Of a stretch of 33,513 bases of DNA, positions 24,737 to 32,664 are shown piece after piece (position 1 is the first letter of the stretch; the number at the start of each line of letters is the position of its first letter). The notes under the pieces were generated by a model. It was not told the DNA's origin and did no database searches. It saw nothing but the letters and a program-made list of their open reading frames with translations. Origin of the DNA: Candidatus Heimdallarchaeota archaeon (GTDB lineage: Archaea; Asgardarchaeota; Heimdallarchaeia; Heimdallarchaeales; Heimdallarchaeaceae); assembly GCA_023270155.1 (NCBI GenBank), contig JAGLTB010000043.1:1-33513 (forward strand). Reading direction: 5' to 3'. A program made the translations under genes and the position numbers.

Positions 24737-25996
24737 ATGTCAAGCGAAAAAGAAAATAATGGAAGTTCTGATATTGTTGAGCTTTCAAAAGAGTTGGGAT
24801 TAAAAGAAGCTCTAGGTATAGCTATTGGTGCACTTATTGGTGGAGGGGTTTTTAGTGTATTAGGAATTGTTATAGCAGATACAGGTCCAGGAGCGTTTTT
24901 AGCTTTTCTCCTAGCTGGTATTGTCAGTGCTTTTACAGCTTATAGTTATGTTCATCTTGCTTTGAAACATCCAAGGGCAGGAGGTGCGTTTATTTATGTT
25001 CGAGAAGCCTTTAAATCAAAATCCTTGTCTGGTGTCTTAGGCATCATTTTATGGTTTGGCTATAGTTTTTCTGTTAGCTTATATGCAATGACTTTTGGAA
25101 GGTACTTGGGTGAAGTTTGGAAAATTTTTGGTGATAGAACACTTGATTTATTCTTTTATCAAGTATCAGCTTCTGCGTTTTTCTTCCAGTTACTTAGTGT
25201 TGTTCTCTTTATTGGGTTGAATCTATTAGGAGTCAAAGAATCAAGTAGAACCCAAAATATTCTCGTTTTGGTAAAAATTTCTATTCTTCTTTTATACATA
25301 ATAGTAGGAATTTTTGCAGTTAGAGGTGATAATTTTACAGATCCATTCTTCATAAAAGATGGTTTTTCACTAGTTGCTAGTTCTGTTCTTATTTTTGTTT
25401 CCATGGAGGGATTCGAAATTCTATCTAATTCTGTTGAAGAGATGAAGAATCCTAAGAAAGATTTACCAATTGGCATGTATTTTTCCATAATTGTTGTTCT
25501 GATTATTTACGTTGCAGTAGCTATAGTAACTGTAGGGGTTTTAGGGTGGAGTTCTGGCTTAGAATCAAATGGGGAAGTTATTCTCACTCTCTCAGCAAGT
25601 GTCTTCCTTGGTCCTGCAGGAAAATGGCTTATGGCTATAGCAGCGATAGTTTCTGCAGCATCTGCGATAAATGCCACTCTTCTTGGTTCTTCTAGACTTT
25701 CCTATATGCTCGCACATGAGAAGGTCATTCCTGTTGCAATCTCAAAGATTAGCCCAAAAACCAGAGTACCTGCCAGAGCTATTACACTTTCCGGAATCAT
25801 AAGTATAATTTTCGTTGTTGTGTTTGACATCAGGATTGTAGCAACTGTTGCGAGTATTATCTTCATGGGAATATTTGGAGCTGTCAATATCTCTGCAATT
25901 AAGCTTCTTGAAGGTAAAAAGAGAATTCCAAGTGCTATCGGAGCTGTTTTAATCATCTTATACTGGTGTTTCTGGTTCTGGTTTCAATTCAGATGA
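24737..25996 (+). CDS. APC superfamily amino-acid permease
   Basis: The 419-residue membrane protein begins, after a short polar N-terminus, with 'LGLKEALGIAIGALIGGGVFSVLGIVIADTGPGAFLAFLLAG', the conserved first helix and unwound Gly-rich segment of APC transporters. About 11-12 helices follow. 'SMEGFEILSNSVEEMKNPKKDLPIGM' is the conserved helix 6/loop region ('F.GFE...E.A.E.KNP.R..P'), and 'SAASAINATLLGSSRLSYMLA' is the helix 8 signature. Substrate is probably an amino acid or related amine. There is no clear operon partner; upstream there is a 97-base AT-rich gap. Confidence 0.88.
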   Translation: MSSEKENNGSSDIVELSKELGLKEALGIAIGALIGGGVFSVLGIVIADTGPGAFLAFLLAGIVSAFTAYSYVHLALKHPRAGGAFIYVREAFKSKSLSGVLGIILWFGYSFSVSLYAMTFGRYLGEVWKIFGDRTLDLFFYQVSASAFFFQLLSVVLFIGLNLLGVKESSRTQNILVLVKISILLLYIIVGIFAVRGDNFTDPFFIKDGFSLVASSVLIFVSMEGFEILSNSVEEMKNPKKDLPIGMYFSIIVVLIIYVAVAIVTVGVLGWSSGLESNGEVILTLSASVFLGPAGKWLMAIAAIVSAASAINATLLGSSRLSYMLAHEKVIPVAISKISPKTRVPARAITLSGIISIIFVVVFDIRIVATVASIIFMGIFGAVNISAIKLLEGKKRIPSAIGAVLIILYWCFWFWFQFR

Positions 25997-26014
25997 AATT
26001 TTGATGCAATCAAG

Positions 26015-26022
26015 TTTATAAA
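26015..26022 (+). promoter_or_regulatory. TATA box, probable leaderless transcript
   Basis: TTTATAAA ends 21 bases before the ATG at 26044, so transcription would start at or just before the start codon. Confidence 0.5.
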
Positions 26023-26043
26023 CAGATATCTTTCTCTTAAGAT

Positions 26044-26538
26044 ATGTTTACATTAGCTGATTATTATAGATTAATTGAAGAGGATCGTAATGAACATTTA
26101 GAACTCTTTAAACTTGTTCCAAAGGAAGTTTTTCATAAGAGTTACAGTGAGGACACCTGGTCTCCTGAGTTAATCTTCCGTCATTTAATTTCCGTTCTCA
26201 ATTGGTTCAGAAATCTGGTGCCAACTGCTGAATTTGAAGAAACAAAATTAGGATTTGAGTATGGAACCTTACCAGATAATACAGTTTCTTTAGGAGATTT
26301 AGAAAAGGAATTTCATAGAATATCTAAAGCAATTAGTGATGGAATCGAAAAGATGACTGAAGAGCAACAAGAAGAGATGCTTGACTCTGGTTTCGGGAAA
26401 CGTCCTAGAAAGAGGGCAATTGCGGGTCTTCTCAATCATGAAAGCAACCATCTTGGGCAAGTCATTTGGATTTTCAAAAGATCTTCAGGTTGGACTGATC
26501 AAGAAATTAGAGAAAAACTTTATGGGGTAAAAAAATAA
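26044..26538 (+). CDS. DinB-like four-helix-bundle protein
   Basis: The 164-residue protein shows the DinB/YfiT pattern: an N-terminal helix 'LADYYRLIEEDRNEHLELFKLVP', then 'TWSPELIFRHLISVLNWFRNLVP' with His47, and a last helix 'AIAGLLNHESNHLGQVIWIFKR' with His132 and His136. Together these three histidines make the usual metal site. Family members include thiol-dependent transferases, but many have no known reaction. The TIGR04076-like gene follows 32 bases later and is probably co-transcribed. Confidence 0.8.
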   Translation: MFTLADYYRLIEEDRNEHLELFKLVPKEVFHKSYSEDTWSPELIFRHLISVLNWFRNLVPTAEFEETKLGFEYGTLPDNTVSLGDLEKEFHRISKAISDGIEKMTEEQQEEMLDSGFGKRPRKRAIAGLLNHESNHLGQVIWIFKRSSGWTDQEIREKLYGVKK

Positions 26539-26570
26539 TTGTTTGTTTAACTTGTTAGGAATATGATATC

Positions 26571-26834
26571 ATGAGTACTGAAAACGAAGTTGAAATTGAA
26601 GTTGTAAATATTTTGGAAGCTGGAACTTGTCCTTATGGTCACAATGTTGGTGATAAGTATCAATACCCAGAAGAAAGAGGAAATATCTGCGCAGCTGCAT
26701 TTCATTCCATCTATCCATATACGTTAGGAATGAGGATAGGTTCGAGTTTTCCTTGGGAAGAAGATTCTGAAAGCGTAACAGTCTGCTGCCCTGATTACAA
26801 GAATCCTGTTGTTTTCAAAATAACTAGAAAGTAA
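26571..26834 (+). CDS. TIGR04076-family small protein
   Basis: The 87-residue protein matches this uncharacterised family: 'VEIEVVNILEAGTCPYGHNVGDKYQY', 'GNICAAAFHSIYPYTLGMRIGSSFPWEEDSE', 'VTVCCPDYKNPVVFKITRK'. Three Cys positions ('GTCPYG', 'NICAAA', 'CCPD') are those conserved in the family and could bind a metal or act in redox chemistry; the function is unknown. Confidence 0.85.
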   Translation: MSTENEVEIEVVNILEAGTCPYGHNVGDKYQYPEERGNICAAAFHSIYPYTLGMRIGSSFPWEEDSESVTVCCPDYKNPVVFKITRK

Positions 26835-26881
26835 CAACATGCACCAAAATAGTCAAGAACCACAAATAAAGTGCACTTCTT

Positions 26882-27838
26882 ATGGATGGAAGAATCTTTG
26901 CAGTACTAGCAGTAGTGTGCTTTGCTACTTCTAATTCCATGATTAGAAAAGTGGAAAAAATTGCATCTCCATTACAAATTAATGCAGTTAGAACAACAAT
27001 CGGTGGAATAACTTTTGTAATAGCTGTTGCAATAATGGGATTCTTCTTAGAGATTTTCACATTCTCATATAAGATTTGGTTACTTCTTATTGCTAGCATT
27101 GTTTGTGCACAAGTATTAGGGGATACTTTTTATTTTCAAGCTCAAAAGACTCTAGGAACTACAAAAGCTCTAGCAGTTTCAATGACATTTCCGCTGTTTA
27201 CATTTCTTTTTTCAGTAATCATTTTACATTCACAAATTCACTATATCTTCTACATATCAGCGTTCTTGATAATTTGTGGAGTTTTACTAATAGCTAAAAG
27301 TCAAGAACAGACTCTCAAAAAACTTGAACAAGAAAATAATCAAGAGCAAATCGAAGAGGATGAGAATGCAATCTCAAAAAAATCAACATGGTTAGCTGTT
27401 CTTGCAGGTTTATTAGCTGCTATTAGTTGGGCAATAGGTGTTGTGTTAATTGATTGGGTCCTAAATGATATAGCAGATTTACTAAACACTGAAACAGCGA
27501 GTAGTCTAATCGGTAACGCAGCTCGATTTCCAATTGCTGCAGTTTTATTACTATTTATGGCTTGGCGGAAACCTTACGTTCAAATCGGTCAATGGTCTAA
27601 AAAGTCGTGGAAATGGTTACTAGCAGCTTCAATTATAGGTACATCACTTGGTGCATTTTTCTATGCAGAAGGAGCAAGATCTGCTGGAGCAGAGCTAATG
27701 TCTTTAATTGCAGCTGCAAGTCCTTTATTTGCATTACCTGTAACATGGTTCTTGAATAAAGAAAGAATAAATTTTTTCGGTCTATTTGGAGTTTTTATGA
27801 CTATTGCTGGAGTTGTACTTGTCCTTATATCTGGATAA
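26882..27838 (+). CDS. EamA/DMT-family transporter
   Basis: The 318-residue protein has ten predicted helices in two EamA halves (about 1-135 and 165-318), separated by a very charged loop rich in Gln/Glu ('KKLEQENNQEQIEEDEN'). Typical EamA patterns are present: the small-residue-rich first helix 'VLAVVCFATSNSMIRKV', 'LGTTKALAVSMTFPLFTFLFSVII' and, in the second half, 'SAGAELMSLIAAASPLFALPVTWFLNKERINFFGLFGVFMTIAGVVLVL'. Substrate cannot be told; relatives export amino acids or metabolites. The start at 26882 follows the previous stop by 47 bases. Confidence 0.85.
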   Translation: MDGRIFAVLAVVCFATSNSMIRKVEKIASPLQINAVRTTIGGITFVIAVAIMGFFLEIFTFSYKIWLLLIASIVCAQVLGDTFYFQAQKTLGTTKALAVSMTFPLFTFLFSVIILHSQIHYIFYISAFLIICGVLLIAKSQEQTLKKLEQENNQEQIEEDENAISKKSTWLAVLAGLLAAISWAIGVVLIDWVLNDIADLLNTETASSLIGNAARFPIAAVLLLFMAWRKPYVQIGQWSKKSWKWLLAASIIGTSLGAFFYAEGARSAGAELMSLIAAASPLFALPVTWFLNKERINFFGLFGVFMTIAGVVLVLISG

Positions 27839-27844
27839 ACTAGA

Positions 27845-28522
27845 TTAATCACAGAAATTTGTTAAAATTATATTAGAATTTACTAACTTTACTAATGCTT
27901 CAAGAAGCTCCCCATTTGTGTAAATACTGAGTTTGTCCATTAACTTCATAGTTGTAGTATTATCATTATTATTGATGTACGATACTATTTCTTTTTCAAT
28001 TGGTTGAAGGGATTTCATTTTTTTTGGTTCCAAATCAGGAACGGAAATAGGGTAAAGATACCAAAGAAATAATTCTTTACAAATTTTCTCTCGAATTGAA
28101 TCTTTGTATTCATTAAACAAATCCATTGATCCATCCCATTGCGCTCCATCATAACCAAAAATAATGTCAAACCATTTAGCAATAGTTTGCACTCCTTCAG
28201 CTAGCGATTCATGAACATTTCTTTCTGAGAAAAGATAAACAGTATAATTACCGCTATACGCGTTAGTAACTACAAACCCATGAAATTCAATTTTCTTGAT
28301 ACTTGTTGGAGAACCAATGATTTCCCTGCCAATTGAAGAAACAGCTTGTAAAACACTACTCACCAAGGATGAATCAATACTTGAATTTTCGTAGAAATCT
28401 TGCTCAAAAACAGGTAAGCTGGTTTCATGATGTACAACAATTATTTTTCTTACCATGAACACACTTTGAAAGATTTCTCTTGCTTTTCCATTCCATTTTG
28501 TAACTGATAATTCTTCTACCAC
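27845..28522 (-). CDS. Longin-like domain protein with C-terminal winged helix
   Basis: From about residue 22 the protein shows a longin-type domain: strand 'VRKIIVVHHETSLPVFEQDF', helix 'LVSSVLQAVSSIGREIIG', strands 'KKIEFHGFVVTNAYSGNYTVYLFSE' and a closing helix with 'LAEGVQTIAKWFDIIF'. The C-terminal ~55 residues ('LQPIEKEIVSYINNNDNTTTMKLMDKLS') read as a winged helix. Thus it is a shorter cousin of the 396-residue longin/winged-helix protein near 2.2-3.4 kb. There is no ATG at the front; GTG at 28522 sits eight bases after AAGGGGAT, and TTG at 28525 or ATG at 28456 are alternatives. Its 3' end nearly touches the convergent EamA gene. Confidence 0.65.
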   Translation of the reverse strand: MVEELSVTKWNGKAREIFQSVFMVRKIIVVHHETSLPVFEQDFYENSSIDSSLVSSVLQAVSSIGREIIGSPTSIKKIEFHGFVVTNAYSGNYTVYLFSERNVHESLAEGVQTIAKWFDIIFGYDGAQWDGSMDLFNEYKDSIREKICKELFLWYLYPISVPDLEPKKMKSLQPIEKEIVSYINNNDNTTTMKLMDKLSIYTNGELLEALVKLVNSNIILTNFCD

Positions 28523-28613
28523 CAAGATATCCCCTTAAATCCATGTTTCAGCACAGAAGTGTTTTAGTTTATTGCTAAATTCTTAACCCCAATATTCTGT
28601 AACCCAATATGAG

Positions 28614-28623
28614 TTTTGCAAAA
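28614..28623. promoter_or_regulatory. Perfect 10-bp palindrome at the longin gene promoter
   Basis: TTTTGCAAAA lies directly downstream of the TATA-like box on the minus strand, in the zone between TATA and the start of transcription, where a repressor would block initiation. Confidence 0.35.
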
Positions 28624-28830
28624 TCAAATATAAGTTTTTTTGCGAAAAACATAGGATTGCTTCTTTTCACAGAAATTCATAAAATCTGATGTAATGCAAA
28701 ACAAGTTTCAAAAGCTAAAAAGATATTTTATTCAGTGAAACTCGTTTCTATGTTTTCAGAATCTACCAGATTGAAAAGGTAGTAAAAGACTTCTTCATTT
28801 TCATATTCATCCAATCTATCAATTTTAATA

Positions 28831-28846
28831 GAATAAAAAAAGAAAG
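28831..28846 (-). terminator. T-rich terminator after the repeat-scaffold gene
   Basis: On the minus strand CTTTCTTTTTTTATTC follows the TAA of the 898-residue gene at once, a typical archaeal oligo-T stop signal. Confidence 0.45.
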
Positions 28847-28847
28847 C

Positions 28848-31544
28848 TTAGCTCTCTTGTTTGCTAAACTCGACGATAGTTTTCTTTCTCTCAATTACAT
28901 TGTCATAGAAAGCTTCGTGTTTCTTTATGAATACTTTAATCGCTTTATCATAAGCTGAAACTGCGAAATTACAGTTCTCTTCTTTGTTTACTTCAAAGGA
29001 TAGGACACTATATATGTCTCCTAAAATCGTTGTAGATATCGCATATTCAAAAGGAAATTGTGCTTGGTTTCTTATGGTTAAAGCATCATTTAGAACCAGC
29101 AATGCTTGTTTACAGTTGATTAACTTTTCTTGGGTTTCTGCTAACAATCTATAAGCTACTCCAATATTGCTGTATATCATTGCTCTTTCTGTAGGCATCT
29201 GATCTAAAGTACCAGTCCTAAGTGCAGCATTATAAGAATCTATGGCAAATGTTGAGTAAAATTCGTTTGCTTCTATACCAGATAGAGTCTGATATGCAAC
29301 ACCTTGATTTACTAATGTTAATGCATATTCAAAAGGATAACTAGCTAAATCACGTCCTTTAATTGCTTCTTTGTATGAGAATATTGCGAATTTACTATTT
29401 ACTTCTTTTTCTTCTAGTTCAGCCAATGTCTGAAAAGCTAAGCCAAGGTTATGATTTACCTGACTATATTCTAAAACAAACAAATCAGCTGAAAACACCT
29501 TTAAAGCCTCTTTATATGAATCGATAGCGAATTTATAATTTTCAACTTTCTTCTCAATCTCTGCTAAACATGAATAGAAGTTGCCTAAATCATTCTGTGT
29601 TTTAGCAAATAGAATTGGTGAGTTCTTTAATGTATATTTCTTTAGAGCTGCAATATACGATTTAATTGCTATTTTGATGAATTTAGTTCTCCATTTAGTT
29701 ACAGAAGAATCTCCGATGAATGATTGAATATTCCAAAACTGTGAAGAATACAAACTATCTATGTTTCCTATGAAAAATGCAGCATTGCCTATTTTCACTA
29801 TTTCATCAGGAACGTTCTTGAATAAGTTAACCAATTTCTTGAAATTCGCTGGAATATCTGGTGTAAGGTTAGCTCCAAATCCTAGAGCTTCGCGTAGATA
29901 AGGTTCTTCAACTGGTAACTCATAGTTTTCCATTGCAAGTAATTTATCATTATTTAACGCACCTAACCATTCTTTCCACAAATATCTTCCTCCTAGAAAA
30001 GATTCAGTTTTATAAGCTGCTTTGATTCTCCATTCTTTTGGAATTTTCTCTTTCTCAGTTTCAGGTTTTTTATCTTGCATTTCTTTAAGTAGAGCTTCCT
30101 CTGCAGAATAATTATTATAGCTTGTTTCAATTACTGTGTCACCTATTTTTTGGATTAAAACTCCTCTTTTCTTCATAGCGTGCGCAGCAACAAGTTGATA
30201 GTGACCTCCATAAACGGCGAAATCTAAAATTTGATGAATTCTTTCATCAGCAGTGTGAAAAATATTTCTAACAGCTCTCACTGAGGAATTTCGAGCATAT
30301 GCAATATCTATGAAAGTTAGATTGACTTCTTCCTTCAAGTGCCAAATATACCACTGATTATCGGTGAGAATTAGAGGGTAGGGATTGTCCGAACGCATAT
30401 AGCCATATTTAAGTAAGAAGCGATAAGCTTGACCAAATTGAACTACATCCCCGCCCATTATTAAATTATCTATGGAAATTGGATCATTCTCATCAAGTAA
30501 TTCAATCTTGTTGAATTGGGTTCTTGGATTAATGGTTATTTTCAGCAGAGGTTTTTTTTCTTTTTCTTTCCAGAAATCAATTAGTTTTGCAGAATCAGTT
30601 TTATCTGCTAGAAACTCTTGTATGTGTTGCAGATTTTTTATTTCAAAAATTTCAACATCACCAGGAATAGGAAGCAGTTCTTGCTTAATTTTATCGCCTT
30701 CTTCCTTTATACTTTCACCCAATGCAGCTGATGCTAAGTTACGTGCATTTTCTGGAACCTGTTCAAGATTCGATTGAGCATCTTTTATTGCTGTTCTAAC
30801 TTGCTTTACAGACATTTGTGGCCTACGAACTTGTTCCAGAATAGGTTTAAGGCTAGCTTTTGCGTCACGAATTGTTACTGAAAGATCCTTTTTAGATAAG
30901 ACATGACGTTTTTCTTCATCGGATAACTTTGTTAACCCCTGCTTAATATCACGAATCTCTGTTTGTAAATCCTGTTTTGATAAAACATGCTTTATTTGAT
31001 CAACCGCTACAGGTCTTAAACTTGAAATAACATCTTTGATAGCTAGTTCTAAGTCTTGTTTTGAAAACGAGTGCTTCTTATCACTATCAGAAACTGGACT
31101 TAAACTGTTAATAGCATCCTGAACTGCTGCTTCAAGATCTTTTTTCAAAACACGTTTCTTAGCAGTTTCTTTTGGAATTTCTGTTAAGTGGGCTTTTGCA
31201 TCTCTAATCTCTGATTTCAAATCTTGTTTCATTAGAGCTTGGTTTATATCTTCCGAAGAGATTGGAATTAAATTGTCTATTACATCATGAATTGCTGATT
31301 CCAAATCTTCCTTTAGAACTCGCTTATTATCCTGAACTTGATCAGACAAAGGCTTGAGTTTCCCAATTGCATCCATTATTGCGGTTTCCAGATCCTCTTT
31401 TGTTGTTTCTTCTTTTTCTATTTTCTCAACTTTTTTCAATTTAGATTTTAGTTCATCTTTTGAGTTTTTCAGAAGCAATGCAGTAGGAGACTTAGCTCCT
31501 TTAGTTTTAGCTTTTTTTGAGCGTTTATTTTTTTTGCTGGACAT
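28848..31544 (-). CDS. Large repeat scaffold: eight 28-residue repeats plus five 47-residue TPR-like repeats
   Basis: The 898-residue protein has four parts. Residues 1-47 are a Lys-rich tail. Residues about 48-271 contain eight 28-residue repeats of the form 'sKQDLexAIrDaixsLxPv', with the Asp-Leu pair (or its equivalent) at 51, 80, 108, 136, 164, 192, 220 and 248. Residues about 295-615 are a unique region with a possible winged-helix-like piece ('LTFIDIAYARNSSVRAVRNIF') and several Trp-rich helices. Residues about 620-880 form TPR-like repeats of exactly 47 residues, with the conserved Gly at 654, 701, 748, 795 and 842. It is soluble and has no catalytic motif. It follows the Arf-longin gene by 135 bases with its own promoter and a strong AGGTGA site. 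I know no protein with this combination. Confidence 0.75.
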   Translation of the reverse strand: MSSKKNKRSKKAKTKGAKSPTALLLKNSKDELKSKLKKVEKIEKEETTKEDLETAIMDAIGKLKPLSDQVQDNKRVLKEDLESAIHDVIDNLIPISSEDINQALMKQDLKSEIRDAKAHLTEIPKETAKKRVLKKDLEAAVQDAINSLSPVSDSDKKHSFSKQDLELAIKDVISSLRPVAVDQIKHVLSKQDLQTEIRDIKQGLTKLSDEEKRHVLSKKDLSVTIRDAKASLKPILEQVRRPQMSVKQVRTAIKDAQSNLEQVPENARNLASAALGESIKEEGDKIKQELLPIPGDVEIFEIKNLQHIQEFLADKTDSAKLIDFWKEKEKKPLLKITINPRTQFNKIELLDENDPISIDNLIMGGDVVQFGQAYRFLLKYGYMRSDNPYPLILTDNQWYIWHLKEEVNLTFIDIAYARNSSVRAVRNIFHTADERIHQILDFAVYGGHYQLVAAHAMKKRGVLIQKIGDTVIETSYNNYSAEEALLKEMQDKKPETEKEKIPKEWRIKAAYKTESFLGGRYLWKEWLGALNNDKLLAMENYELPVEEPYLREALGFGANLTPDIPANFKKLVNLFKNVPDEIVKIGNAAFFIGNIDSLYSSQFWNIQSFIGDSSVTKWRTKFIKIAIKSYIAALKKYTLKNSPILFAKTQNDLGNFYSCLAEIEKKVENYKFAIDSYKEALKVFSADLFVLEYSQVNHNLGLAFQTLAELEEKEVNSKFAIFSYKEAIKGRDLASYPFEYALTLVNQGVAYQTLSGIEANEFYSTFAIDSYNAALRTGTLDQMPTERAMIYSNIGVAYRLLAETQEKLINCKQALLVLNDALTIRNQAQFPFEYAISTTILGDIYSVLSFEVNKEENCNFAVSAYDKAIKVFIKKHEAFYDNVIERKKTIVEFSKQES
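28905..29687 (-). repeat. Five tandem 141-bp TPR-like coding repeats
   Basis: They encode 47-residue units with the pattern 'NxGxAYxxLAExExK...NxxxAIxSYxEALk......P.EYA', the longer TPR type seen in some multi-domain bacterial proteins. The spacing is exactly 47 residues throughout. Confidence 0.75.
30732..31403 (-). repeat. Eight tandem 84-bp coding repeats
   Basis: These encode the 28-residue units of the scaffold protein. Seven of the eight spacings that can be measured between Asp-Leu positions are 28 (one is 29). Copies differ strongly at the DNA level, so the array is old and kept by selection on the protein. Confidence 0.75.
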
Positions 31545-31616
31545 CTAATTCACCTGCTTTTTTGAAATATCTTTTTTAAAGGTTTAATTGTCTAATTTTA
31601 TCTCTAGCAATAATCG

Positions 31617-31625
31617 TTAATATAA
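31617..31625 (-). promoter_or_regulatory. TATA-like box of the repeat-scaffold gene
   Basis: TTATATTAA on the minus strand lies about 75 bases before the ATG at 31544, giving a leader of about 45-50 bases that ends in the AGGTGA ribosome-binding site. Confidence 0.4.
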
Positions 31626-31650
31626 TTCTGAAAGAAAAGCGAAAAAATAT

Positions 31651-31667
31651 GGCAAAATAGGGCAAAA
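31651..31667. promoter_or_regulatory. Two GGCAAAA direct repeats, 10 bp apart
   Basis: GGCAAAA occurs at 31651-31657 and 31661-31667, one helical turn apart, about 25-50 bases upstream of the TATA-like box of the scaffold gene. This is the usual place for an activator site in archaea. Confidence 0.3.
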
Positions 31668-31679
31668 CGATTGATAATT

Positions 31680-32618
31680 TTATATCTTGTACTTTTGAAT
31701 TTCCTTATAACTACCATCTGGTATCTTGAAAGTTTGTGTAATAAAATCTATCAATTCTTCCTTTGAATCGGATTCTCTTTTTTCAATATGTTCATATATG
31801 ATTTCAATCAACCTCTGTGCTTCTATATTAGAATCATTTGGTTCTGTAATCAGAGAAATTACGATTTCACCCCTTTCTTGAAATGTAATTTGTCCATAAT
31901 TCGAGACAACACTAGCAACTCTCTCATCTCTTAGAGAATTTTTTTCATCATTTAATACTTGAGTTAACATATCTAAAACTGAAATAAGATTGTCTGTTAC
32001 ATCAGAGAAATCTAAAAATAATTTTATGTTACCAAAAATAGATGATATAATTAAACCTTTAGGAGAAATCGTTTGTCCTTTAGTAATTTCCTGTATTTTT
32101 CTAGTAAACCATTCCATTGCATTAGCAACATTCTTCGATGTTTTAACGCTTATTTCAAAAATCTGAAAGCTTATTTTTGGAAAATTACTTAGTTTTTGTA
32201 AATCCAGTACTTCAATAATCTCATCAAGCTCCATAGAATCCAAATCAGCTTTATTTGCAAGGAAAGATAAAGCAATTCTGCGATCTATCTCTAAGTTATT
32301 AATGAGATACCAAAACCATTCTTTACCCTCTTCAGTTCGTTTTCTATTAGAAGCATCAAAAATAAAGAGAATGCCATAACTATTTGCAGCATAATTTAAC
32401 CAAAATTGTCGCCTTAGAACCTTATGACCACCCACATCGAATAGTTTTAGAAGACTATCTCCTGCTCTATATGTTTCGAAGTTTACTCCAATAGTTGGAG
32501 AAGTATTGTCAACCCATTTCCCTGTGGCCAATCTTAATGCTAAACTTGTTTTCCCAGCTTCATTTAATCCAAGTAAAGTTACTGGTATTCCTTTCTTATT
32601 AAAATCTAAACTTGCCAT
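31680..32618 (-). CDS. Arf-like small GTPase with C-terminal longin-like domain
   Basis: Residues 1-180 are an Arf-type GTPase: G1 'GLNEAGKT' (17-24), switch I 'SPTIGVNFET' with Thr42, G3 'DVGGH' (61-65), 'LRRQFWLNYAANSYGILFIFDAS' as in Arf proteins, G4 'NKAD' (122-125) and G5 'SVKT' (157-160). The catalytic Gln of 'DVGGQ' is His here. There is no myristoylation Gly2. Residues about 185-300 form a longin-like domain ('GLIISSIFGNIKLFLDFSD', 'QITFQERGEIVISLITEPND', helix 'AQRLIEIIYEHIEKR'). The fusion puts a GTPase and its likely platform in one chain. The PAS-longin gene lies 46 bases upstream on the same strand, so the two are probably co-transcribed. Confidence 0.88.
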   Translation of the reverse strand: MASLDFNKKGIPVTLLGLNEAGKTSLALRLATGKWVDNTSPTIGVNFETYRAGDSLLKLFDVGGHKVLRRQFWLNYAANSYGILFIFDASNRKRTEEGKEWFWYLINNLEIDRRIALSFLANKADLDSMELDEIIEVLDLQKLSNFPKISFQIFEISVKTSKNVANAMEWFTRKIQEITKGQTISPKGLIISSIFGNIKLFLDFSDVTDNLISVLDMLTQVLNDEKNSLRDERVASVVSNYGQITFQERGEIVISLITEPNDSNIEAQRLIEIIYEHIEKRESDSKEELIDFITQTFKIPDGSYKEIQKYKI

Positions 32619-32664
32619 TTTCTAACCTTTTTCATTTTTTGAACTTTTTTTATTTCAATAATCC

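Larger units (their letters stand above)
28526..28847. other. 322-base intergenic region with promoter and repeat elements
   Basis: No convincing gene is present. On the minus strand a TATA-like box CTTATATTT (core 28626-28633) follows an A run and lies about 105 bases before the longin gene start. Just downstream of it is the palindrome TTTTGCAAAA (28614-28623) and then two copies of TAACCC(C)AATAT (28584-28595 and 28600-28610). The right end holds the T-rich terminator of the repeat-scaffold gene. A 39-codon in-frame run after that gene's stop (to 28728) is noted separately. Confidence 0.45.

Noticed and set aside
28728-28847. A 39-codon in-frame open stretch after the TAA of the repeat-scaffold gene, reading gene-like (DRLDEYENEEVFYYLFNLVD)
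   Set aside because: It follows a T-rich terminator, has no start codon with a ribosome-binding site except weak TTG, and matches no family I know. A run this long is not rare by chance; read-through would need proof.
30472-30777. A 101-codon plus-strand open frame inside the scaffold gene
   Set aside because: Serine/phenylalanine-rich shadow of the Lys/Glu-rich coding strand.
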